Shown here one piece after another: positions 55,669 through 64,000 of a DNA stretch of 64,000 nt. The notes beneath the pieces are model-generated. The model was given only the letters and a program-made list of their open reading frames with translations, was not told the origin of the DNA and ran no database searches. The number at the start of each line of letters is the position of its first letter. Position 1 is the stretch's first letter. The stretch spans positions 7,418,201 through 7,482,200 of the forward strand of contig NC_133913.1 of assembly GCF_964199755.1 (NCBI RefSeq), in the 5' to 3' direction. The position numbers were made by a program, and so were the translations under genes. Source of the stretch: Larus michahellis (Eukaryota > Chordata > Aves > Charadriiformes > Laridae).

Positions 55669-57497
55669 ATGCGGTGGTGCCGAGGCACAGGGCTGGTGGG
55701 GCTGGCCGCGCTGCTTATGGGTGCGTGGGGCTGGCGGCGGTGGATGGGGCCAGGGTTGTGCCCGGCGGGTTCCACGGGTAGCCCAGCGACAACTCCTCCC
55801 TCTCCTTCTTCAGCCTCTCTTTCCCCCTCCTGCCTCTCTGACATCTTGACCATGAGCCAGCAACATGCCCTTGTGGACAAAAAGGCCAATGGCATCCTGG
55901 GGTGCATCAAGAGGAGTGTGGCCAGCAGGTCAAGGGAGGTCATCCTCCCCCTCTACTCTGCCCTGGTGAGGCTGCATCTGGAGTACTGTGTCCAGTTCTG
56001 GGCTCCCCGGTTCAAGAAGGACAGGGAAATGCTGGAGAGGGTGCAGCAGAGAGCTACCAAGATGATTAGGGGACTGGAACACCTCTCTCATGAAGAAAGA
56101 CTGAGGGATTTGGGTCTCTCCCGTCTGGAAAAAAGATGGCTGAGGAGGGATCTTATCAACACTTATAAATACTTAAAGGGTGGGTGTCAGGAGGATGGGG
56201 CCAGGCTCTTTTCAGTTGTGCCCGGGGACAGGACAAGAGGTAATGGGCACAAACTTGAGCATAGGAAGTTCCACCTAAACATGAGGAGGAAGTTCTTTAC
56301 TTTCAGGGTGGCAGAGCACTGGAACAGGCTGCCCAGAGAGGTGGTGGAGTCTCCAACTCTGGAGACATTCAAAACCTGTCTGGACACGTTCCTGTGTAAC
56401 CTGCTCTAGGTGACCCTGCTCTGGCAGGGGGGTTTGACTAGATGATGTCCAGAGGTCCCTTCCAACCCTATGTTTCTATGATTCTGTGATCTTTTGTGCC
56501 CCTTCCCAACCCCCCGAGTCCCCTCTTCCTGTTCTCCCTCTTTCTTCCCCACCTCTGTTGGTACGAGACTCCTTGCACGTACACCAGATTTTTCACGCAC
56601 GCTCTCCTTCCCCTGTGCATTCTGCAGTTCTTATTGCCCTCAATATAGCCCTCTCTCCTTCACTGTAACAAGCCCTCTCCCTGTCTGCTCGTTATCCACC
56701 CACGCACTCATATTCTGACTCATCTCTCCATGCATTTACCATCTCCAAAGCCTCTTCCTACTCCTCAAGACCCCTCTCTCATCTTTCCCTCTGCTTCCTT
56801 CATATCCATAACCACAAATTGTCTTTTCTGCACCGTGCCATTATTCCATATATCCTCTCATCCCGCTGTGCTTTCTGCATTTATTCTTCTTCTCAGTTCA
56901 GCCCTTCATCCTTCACTGTAACACTTCCAACTTTCCTGTCTCCTCTTCTTCTCTCCACCCATCCACCCATGCATCCATCCCTCCACCTGGCTTTCATTCT
57001 AGCTCTGTATTCATCCATTAAAAAATCCCTTGCAGACTTGTCCCCTTGCTCCACAAACCCACACGAGGATCACTCTCGATGCCCACTTGGTCCCCATTTG
57101 CTCCAGTGCAGCGCTATCCACATGCCACTCTTTCTGACGATTTTTCTGGCAAAAGAGCCATCAGACCTGAGTGATTTTTGGCCTTTTCTTATACTTTCTC
57201 AGCAGTGGCTGTGGGCAGAGCCCAGGTGCTGCAGGAGCCGTCAGCAGAGACCACCGAGGGCATCGGCATCAACATCACTTGCTCACACCCCAACATAAAG
57301 TCTTACGACTACATCTACTGGTACCGTCAGCTCCCGGGACGAGGCCCCGCGCTGCTCCTGAGCGTTCACAAAGACTCCAAAGAGCTGCGGGACCCGCCGG
57401 GGCGGCTGTGGGTGTCGGCAGACCGCCGCTCCAGCGCCCTGTGGCTCGCCCGGCCCCGGCGCGGGGACGCGGCGGTGTATTACTGTGCCGCGGAATA
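55669..57497 (+). CDS. TRAV: TCR alpha/delta V segment V-5, apparently functional, CR1 in its intron
   Basis: Leader exon 55669-55720 ([17 protein letters not shown]) is followed by the donor GTGCGT. The V exon is from 57203 after TTTCTCAG, with a CAGCAG tandem acceptor. The intron is 1482 bp, expanded by a CR1 of about 640 bp. The domain has Cys in [13 protein letters not shown], Trp in [18 protein letters not shown]3 [20 protein letters not shown], and the second Cys (57484-57486) in AVYYCAAEY. The frame is intact. CDR1 and CDR2 (VHKDSKE) differ from V-2 and V-4, while FR3 is identical to V-4. The germline CDR3 start differs (CAAEY rather than CALGD). Confidence 0.9.
55848..56488 (+). mobile_element. 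CR1 3' end inserted in the V-5 intron, TSD visible
   Basis: About 640 bp of CR1 ORF2 C-terminus ([52 protein letters not shown]) and 3'UTR ending TTTCTATGATTCTGTG. It is flanked by ATCTT at 55843-55847 and 56489-56493. The empty site is preserved in V-2 (ATCTT at 16709-16713), so it inserted after V-2 and V-5 separated. Confidence 0.9.
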
Positions 57498-57536
57498 CAC
57501 AGGGAGAGGAGCCGGGGCTGCGGCCGGGCAGGAACC
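57498..57536 (+). other. 23-bp-spacer RSS of V-5
   Basis: Heptamer CACAGGG (57498-57504; one mismatch to consensus), 23-bp spacer, nonamer GCAGGAACC (57528-57536). The spacer and nonamer are identical to V-2 and V-4; the heptamer is better. Confidence 0.8.
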
Positions 57537-57589
57537 GGCGCGGGCGGGGCCGGGCGTGTGTGTCGGGGCCGGGGGGACAGCCCCGGACG

Positions 57590-57608
57590 GGCCCGCCAGG
57601 GGGCGCTG
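57590..57608 (+). promoter_or_regulatory. CTCF-like motif 53 bp past the V-5 RSS
   Basis: Third copy of GGCCCGCCAGGGGGCGCTG, in the same orientation as V transcription and at the same spacing as in V-4. Confidence 0.6.
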
Positions 57609-59984
57609 CCGCTCCGCCCGCCGGGGCCGCCTCGCCCCAAACGGCCCCGCGCCCGGCCCCGCGCCCCGCGCCGCTTCCCCCGCCCGACCGGCCCCGGCAG
57701 CGGCAACCCCGCACTCCTAGCAGGAAGCACACAGAAATCCCCCGCCACACTGCCGCCGCCGCCGGGGCAGGAATGGCGCCGGGAGCGCTGGCCGTGTCCG
57801 GCGGGGCCCGGCAAGGGGCGATGGCAGCCGCCGGCCCCGCTGGCGCCCGGCCGGGAGCAGCACCTTTCTGCTCCGCACAGGGCGGTGGGCGGCAGAGATC
57901 CTTCTGCCCACGGGCAGCCGCCCAGCCCTCGCTCCTGCCGCACGGACCGCCCAGTGCTGACATGGAACATACAGGGCCTCTTCTCGGCCTTTTGACTTTC
58001 CCCACGAGGATGCCGAGGGAGCCCTGAGCAGCTGCTTTCGTCTGCTCTGCAACCACGGGGACTCCAGGGCGCAGTTGCCAATGCCAAATGGTCCTTAGAA
58101 AAGGACAACCAGGAAGGGTTTCTCATTTCATTACTCTGTGAAAGCTCAGATATACAATGGAAAACTGAGTCCTCCAGCCCCACATTTTCGCAAAGCTTTC
58201 AAAATGTTCCTGCTAGCGTTACAAAGTCGTTGCATGTGTTCAGGAGTTGAAGCTCCCCAGCGGCAGGAGAAGGGCATGTCGAGGTCAGAGGCACCTTCAA
58301 ATGCTCCCCAGAGGGGCTCAGTGGTGAGACCATGAGCTTGTTTGACAGGATTCAGCACCTCTGGAGTTGGTGCCCAGGAGACAGGGCAAAATGCTTGGCC
58401 TGGACACACTGAGCACAGCCTCAAGGCATGCCAGGTTCCTCCTTGAGGAGTGAGTCAGAAAGGGATTTGCTGAGTTGCCCTCAGGGGCTGGAGGTCTGAG
58501 GGGAGTGAGAGCTGGCAGGAGGCCTCTGGCAAGAGACTGTGGGCTCCAGCCAGTCCCTGGGGAACCCTGTGTGACTCAAATAGCTGTCAGAGGTGGTCAA
58601 ACCCCATGGCCAGAGGCTTCCAAGGCACAGAGTGAAGGATCAACCCTGCTCCTTATTTTCTTTCAACTCGATGACTTTATTTCCAGGGAACTCCTGGCAG
58701 GTGACAAACAAGGCGGAGCAACAGGTATGGCCAGGCCAGCACACACATTAGACACGTGTTCACACACTTTATCCCCTCTCATCCCTTTCTCCGTCTGTCT
58801 TCCCATGCTTGCTCCTGTCCAAATGGCCTTGATCCCTCTCTTTCCCCATCTGCTGCTTCTCCTAAACATCCCATGTCACACACAATCCCCAAATACTTTT
58901 TCACTCTATCCCATAAGGCGTTTGATCCCCTTGTAGGCAGAAACATCCCTGAGTTTATGTGATGATCCTCTCTTCTCACACTTCTGGAGGGTGCCATCCC
59001 CAGAGAAAGTGGCTGATTGTGATACTTGAATGAAGAAGGATTTGATGTCTGTGAAGCAGAGGGCTGTGCTGGATGTCCTCCAGCCAAGAGAGGTGGTATG
59101 ACTTACTGTGGGTGGGATGTTTACAGCAGGTGCTCTTCCTAGAGACATTTCTCTTGAAAGGTCTCGTCCATGGCCTTGGGAGAAAGGAGAGAAAACCCTG
59201 TAGGGACAGGGATTCAGACACCTGGATCTAGGTGCTATTGGCCATTCCTCGTTCTGCCGCCTTTCAGACACTACCGAGGCACAAGGACCACATCACAGGT
59301 GCAAAAGTTCCTCTCTCAAACCCCATGACAGGTGAGTGCAGGCCCTTTTCCCTGGCTGGGCAGTGGATGCCAGGAGAAGTTCACTACTCCCATGCTGGGG
59401 GCTGGTTGTGCTGGTTGTGATCTCCAGGAGGAGCAAAAAGCAGGAAAACAGCCTGCAGCCTCCTAGTGCCTGACAACAGACTGCTTGCTCTCTTCCTTCA
59501 GGCTTCCACAGGAGTTTTCCGGTCCTCAGGTCCCTTTGGCAGTGTGACCTGGAGCTGAGAGGCAGCGCTTCTACACCAAGCTATGTCTGCCTGAGGGGAT
59601 GCTCAAGCACCTTCTGACATGGAACACTGTGAGAAGCCTGGCTGTGGCCTGACTTCCCAAAGACGAGCCTTCCCGTGCTGAACAACCTCCCCTTGGCCCT
59701 TGCAAAATTAGGGTCACAGTTTGGTTTCGTTCCTTGGGCTGAGCACTTTAACAACTTCAATTAGTCTCTCTGCAGAGCCTCCTCGTGGCAGAGGTGTGGA
59801 GTCCCAAGCCAGACAGTCCCAAACTCCTGTCTGCAGCAGCAGAGAAAGAGTTTTGCTCCACCCCCTGTGCTGAGGGTTGGTGGGTGCTTTGGGCTGGCAG
59901 AGGGAGGAGAAGTGGTGAACTCTCAAGCTTCAACTCCTGCTTCCTGTGACATGCTTTGACACGGGGTGCATGGGAGAGTGTGAC
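57609..59984. other. Downstream flank of V-5 and V-6 upstream region
   Basis: 57609-58740 is nearly identical to the V-2 flank. 58740-59660 shares the later V-2 flank in pieces (GAGAGGCAGCGCTTCTACACC at about 59557). From about 59750 it is the V-6 upstream region, matching 560-778. No gene is seen. Confidence 0.6.
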
Positions 59985-60731
59985 ATGGTCCTGATTTTCC
60001 TGGCAGCTCTGGTGGGACTGGCATATTTTGGTGAGACACAAGGTTCAGGCTGGGGAGGAGCAGGGCAAGAGGTTGTTGTGCCAGTGGTGGGAGAAGAAAT
60101 TTGAGTTTGACTCTGCAGGAAACTGGGATTCATTCCACAGGGAGAGCAGGGAGTACAGGTGGGAATGGAAAATCATCTGGGAGATGTCAGCTGTAATGGG
60201 TATGGAAGGAGGACGAAGACTCTGCACATGCCTTTCAGTGCTCACAAGAACCTTTCTATGGGTTATTTTTGCACGGGTGTTTAGAGAAAGAGAGAGCTGC
60301 TTGGGTAGAGTCCTACACTGGAAATGGAAACTTCTCTCCCAGGTGTATTTGACCAAATGCTGCCAGCCTGTGTAGGGATGGTTGAAATTCTAGGGGAAGG
60401 CTGGGTCAATGCAAGGAATGTTGGAATTCCTTTACAGGTCATGCACAGAAGGACTCTGTGCTCCAATTCCCTCCAGAAAGGACCATCCAGGCAGGATACG
60501 ACACAACACTGCACTGCAATTTCTCCACCAACTATTCCGGTGCCTTCATCTACAGGTACCAGCAGCTCCCAAAGCAGTCCCCTCAGATGCTGTTGTGGGT
60601 GAGCAAATACAAAGCTCATGTGGATTCAGGGAGGTTCTCCTCCATGCTGTCTGCAGAGGACTCCCAGGTGCTTCTGCATGTGTGGGACGCCGAGCTCCAG
60701 GACAACGCTCTCTACCTCTGCGCACTGAACC
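59985..60731 (+). pseudogene. TRAV: TCR alpha/delta V segment V-6, core Trp replaced
   Basis: Leader exon 59985-60030 (MVLIFLAALVGLAYF); an in-frame ATG at 59970 would add five residues. The V exon is from 60437 after CTTTACAG; intron 406 bp. The frame is open throughout. First Cys in TLHCNFST and second Cys (60719-60721) in LYLCALN are present. The invariant core Trp is Arg, however: FIYRYQQLPKQ, with AGG at 60554-60556, where V-1 has FWYQQ. Loss of this residue normally prevents V-domain folding, so I class it as an ORF that is probably non-functional. Its HVWDAEL is intact where V-1 has a stop. Confidence 0.8.
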
Positions 60732-60770
60732 CACATCTGTGCCCTCAGTGTGCAGCACTGCACAAGAAGG
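60732..60770 (+). other. Degenerate 23-RSS of V-6
   Basis: By alignment with V-1: heptamer CACATCT (4 of 7), 23-bp spacer, nonamer ACAAGAAGG (6 of 9). Weaker than V-1's. Confidence 0.6.
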
Positions 60771-61054
60771 GGAGGGTGTACCCTGGGAGTGATTCCCTCC
60801 CCACCACTGCTTGCATGGAGCTCTAAGCTCATCTTGCCCAGGAACCACACCCGGGTGCTGTGGTGAGGCTGGGTCTCTGTCTGCACAGTCTGTGCAGCAG
60901 GGAGAGGATCTGAGAATTGGTTAGGTTGAAAAGCATCTTTTGAGATCATGCAGTCCCTGTTAAAGCCGGGCCAGCCAGAGCAGGTTTCCCAGGACTGCGT
61001 TCATTTTGGTTTTTCTGCTGGTGGGCACTCACTCTTCTCCCGTCAGTGGGCATT

Positions 61055-61440
61055 ACTGAGAAGAGTCTCTTCTTCATTCCCTCCCATCAGCTATTTACAC
61101 ACATTGCCAAGATCTCCCAGAAGCCTTCTCTTCCCCAGGCTGAACACTGCCAGCCCTCTCAGCCCATCCTCAGAGGAAACATGCTCCAGTCCATCCACTA
61201 TTTTGCTGTGCTCACTCCAGTACCTTTCTTGTACTGGGGAGTCCAGAACTGGACCCAGCACTCCACAAGTGGCCTCACCAGCACTGAGTGGAGAGGAAGG
61301 GTCAGGTACCTTGTCCTGCTGGTGATTCTCTTCCTGCTGCAGCCCAGGATGCTGTTGGCCTGCCTTGCCACGAGGGTGCATTGCCACAGCAGGCTCAGGG
61401 ACACCCCTGAGCCACTGAGACTGAGTGGGACACAGCAGTG
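61055..61440 (-). mobile_element. CR1 fragment (antisense), block C
   Basis: Near-identical partner of 19660-20045 (ORF2 C-terminus; PLVECWVQFWTPQYKKGTG). It is part of the duplicated V flank, and 61441-61860 continues the match. Confidence 0.8.
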
Positions 61441-61874
61441 AGTGTTCAGGAGAAGCATCCCAGAGGCTTCTTCAGCTATAACTTTTCCTGAGCGTCCCTC
61501 AATGACCACTGTGTGAGAAGGGGGCTCTTGGTAGGAGACGTGACTGCTCCTGTGGCTTTACTTCCCAGGTACAGAAGCCCAAAGTGGGAAAATGACTTCC
61601 TGGCCCTACGTCTGGGGATCAGGGAAAGCCTAGACATGTGAGCAAGACCGATCAGCCAGGCATTGGACAAGATTCCCTGTTCAACCACTTGAGCTGTCCG
61701 CCTGCTTTTCATGTCTCCCCTCCAGCCCTGAGCACTCACCAGTACTTGGCTGGGGCGATGCCTGTGTCCCTGAGTCCCTCTGGGTTCTCTGCCCAACAGA
61801 AAACCACTGGTGGCTGCATTTCCAGGATGTGCATTTCTGGGCTCTAGTTTGTCCCTCTGTGCACAAGGCTCTTG

Positions 61875-62555
61875 CCATACTAAGTCCCTCAGCCTTTCTT
61901 TATGAGAGAGGTGTTCCAGTCCCCTAATCATCTCGGTAGCCCTTTGCTGTACCCTCTCCAGCAGTTCCCTGTCCTTCTTGAACCGGGGAGCCCAGAAATG
62001 GACACAGTACTCCAGATGCAGCCTCACCAGGGCAGAGTAGAGAGGAAGGATGACCTCCACTCGATCTGCTGGTCACGCTCTTCTTGATGCACCCCAGGAT
62101 GCCATCAGCCTTTTTGTCCACCGGGGCGCATTGCTGGCTCATATCTGAGGCCAGGTTGTCCACCAGGATTCCCAGGTCTTTTTCCGCTGAGCCGCTCTCC
62201 AGCAGGTCAGCCTGCAACCTGTACTGGTGCATGGGGTTATTCCTCCCCAGGTGCAGCACCCTACGCTTGCCCTTATTGAATTTCATAAGGTTTCTCTCCA
62301 CCCAGCTCTCACGCCTTTCCAGGTCTCACTGTATGTCAGCACAGGCTTCTGGTGTGTCAGCCACTCCTCCCAGTTTTGTATCATCAGCAAACTTGCTGAG
62401 GGTGCACTCCATCCCTTCATCCAGGTCATTGATGAATATATTCACTAGGACTGGGCCCAGTACTGACCCCTGGGGAACACCACTTGTTACTGACCTCCAA
62501 CTAAACTCTGTGCCTCTAATCACGACCCTCTGAGCTCTATCTTTGCCGAGGAGAT
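61875..62555 (-). mobile_element. CR1 fragment (RT to C-terminus), - strand
   Basis: On the - strand [29 protein letters not shown] and [18 protein letters not shown] show RT and its C-terminal part, in more than one frame. Truncated at both ends. It abuts the next CR1. Confidence 0.85.
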
Positions 62556-64000
62556 CTATCCTCCATTTGCCGAGGAGATCAGCTCCAGTGCAGGTAAGTC
62601 TGTGCTGGGGAAGGATATCGCGGCAAAGAAACGGCCAGGGGCTCGTTTTTGAGGCTTTTAAAGCCAGGAAGAGGGGCCAGCCCGAGCCGGTACCCGGCCC
62701 TTCTGGGGGACGGGGACAGCTGAGGAGCCGAGGGCGGAGCCACCAGCCCCGGCGGCAGGTGTTAACGAGCAGAGGGTGGGACCACTCTCCCCCCTCATAA
62801 AAGAAACCCTTTGGGAGCGCAGCGACCAGGGCGCTGTGCACTGAGCAAACACTGAGCAAGCGAGCTGCAAGGGGGCGTTCCCTGTGTGTGACCCGAGGTA
62901 TCACCCAGGTGCACCACAACGAGAGTGTACTTCCTGGGCTGGAGAAGGGGGTGGCCAAGCAGGGTGTGACACACCAGTCCAATCACTGCGGTCTGCACAG
63001 CAGTTCGTGCAGGACAGAGCTGAAAGACTGCTAACCCGGCTAGGTAGTGATGGTAACTACTCGCAAGATGACTGTGGCGTCCATGAGCTCCACAACCACC
63101 AGGTCTGATGCCACCTCTCAGACGGAGCTCTTGTGGGAACATGCTACCACACAGACATCGGGCTGTAGGGTATGCCCTACTCTTACGCCAGTGTCGGATG
63201 GCAATGATGGGCATACCTGTAGGAGATGTGCTCAGGTAGAGGATCTTCTCCAATTAGTCATGGAGCTCAGGGAGGAGGTAAGTAGGTTGAGGAGCATCAG
63301 GGAATGCGAGAGGGAGATAGATTCCTGGAGCAGAATCCTGCATCCCATGACAGAAACACAGCAGGCAGATAAAACCCCTGCAACAGAGAGCTCCATATCC
63401 TCTCTCACCTCAACTGAAGGCGGTAACCTGGAGGACGGGGCAATGGCAGGAAGTTCCTGCGCGGCGCAACAGGCGCTGCACTCGAGACTGCCCGATGACT
63501 ACCCCATCTTCCCAGGTGCCATTACTTAACAGGTACAGTGCTCTACAGAGGAACCTGGATGATGACGAGCACAATATTTCTCCTATTTCTCCTACCCTGG
63601 AGCCGTCAGCAAGGTCTAGTCAGACCTCCCCCTGCATCAAAACCTCTGTGGTAAAGAAGAAAAGACGGGTCCTTGTCATAGGTGACTCATTACTGAAAGG
63701 AACAGAAGGCCCAATATGCAGGCCGGACCCGGTACATAGGGAGGTCTGCTGCCTCCCTGGGGCCTGGGTCAAGGACGTGAAGAGGATGCTTCCTTCCCTG
63801 GTACGGCCCTCAGACTACTATCCACTTTTGCTCTTTCAGGTAGGCAGCGACGAGGTAAGAAGAAGAAGTCCAAGGGCAATGAAGAAAGATTTCAAGACCC
63901 TGGGACGGCTGGTCAAGGGATCGGGAGCGCAAGTTGTGTTCTCGTCTATTCCCCCAGTTGCGGGGAATGATGAGGGGCTAAATAGAAGGACCCAGCAGAT
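62556..64000 (+). mobile_element. CR1 5' region running off the window
   Basis: The 5'UTR (about 62556-63049) aligns with that of CR1-A. ORF1 follows and continues past 64000, so ORF2 would lie outside. The 5' end position is approximate. Confidence 0.85.
63050..64000 (+). pseudogene. CR1 ORF1 at right edge, frameshifted, incomplete
   Basis: Starts MVTTRKMTVASMSS. The zinc-binding-like CxxC...CxxC pair (GCRVCPTL; HTCRRCAQ) precedes a coiled coil (EDLLQLVMELREEVSRLRSI). The frame ends at TAA near 63527, and the SGNH-like part continues in another frame (RRVLVIGDSLLKGTEG, FQVGSDEV), so a small deletion near 63510 is likely. The last block and the stop are outside the window. Confidence 0.8.

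Noticed and set aside
55198-56409. 403-codon + strand ORF
   Set aside because: It is a chance fusion of V-5 upstream sequence, an intron part in another frame and the CR1 inserted in the intron; no host protein.
1-64000. J, D or C segments of TRA/TRD (FGxG motif with 12-RSS, Ig constant domain)
   Set aside because: Several CACTGTG heptamers exist (for example 10813) but none has a nonamer at 12 bp or an FGxG frame after it; none is reported.
1-64000. CRISPR arrays, bacterial operons, tRNA or rRNA genes
   Set aside because: None seen; the sequence is avian nuclear DNA, and direct repeats are LINE, LTR or simple repeats.

Overview
The window is vertebrate, and specifically avian, nuclear DNA. 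Three things show this. There are four feather beta-keratin genes, CR1 LINEs are everywhere (most with the bird-type 3' tail of ATTCTRTG-like octamers), and there are two 5'-truncated endogenous retroviruses plus LTRs of avian type. Gene density is low and all host genes belong to multigene families. I cannot name the species. The combination of T-cell receptor alpha/delta V segments, olfactory-receptor remnants and feather keratins fits the TRA/TRD locus of a bird microchromosome. In chicken I recall both TRA/D and a large feather-keratin cluster being on chromosome 27; that is recall, not something seen here.

Six germline TCR V segments lie on the + strand, each with a split leader exon, a V exon and a 23-spacer recombination signal (RSS). 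V-1 (779-1630) and V-6 (59985-60731) are one subgroup, and both are damaged at a tryptophan codon. V-2 (16535-17442), V-4 (44117-44961) and V-5 (55669-57497) are a second, CpG-rich subgroup with almost identical framework 3 and RSS and a shared CTCF-like motif 53-54 bp past the RSS. V-3 (22789-24014) is a third type. No J, D or C segment was found. Four feather keratin genes, K1 (8329-8631), K2 (25976-26290), K3 (37033-37347) and K4 (42426-42731), lie on the - strand. Each has one coding exon, a 5'UTR intron of 354-446 bp and an ATTAAA poly(A) signal. K1 has a canonical TATA box, K2 and K3 have first-base variants, and K4 has lost its promoter to a deletion. Two olfactory receptor pseudogenes (3981-4919, and about 40180-40940) lie on the - strand.

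The window is built from repeated composite blocks of the order keratin - old CR1-bearing spacer ('U') - V segment. Block A holds K1, U (about 9940-11002 and 15592-16050) and V-2. Block B holds K4, a truncated U and V-4. Block C holds U (about 49850-51138 and 54936-55150), V-5 and V-6. Young CR1s then landed inside U independently in blocks A and C, and another CR1 landed in the intron of V-5. An avian ERV remnant (30919 to about 36050) abuts K3. A class-II-like ERV remnant (45967 to about 48850) lies downstream of V-4 and itself contains a solo LTR with a perfect 5-bp target duplication.

Functionally, V-2, V-4, V-5 and V-3 look usable for V(D)J recombination. K1, and probably K2 and K3, look expressible. 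K4 looks like a coding-intact gene without its own promoter. One CR1 (51139-54935) keeps an uninterrupted endonuclease plus reverse transcriptase ORF and is the youngest-looking element.
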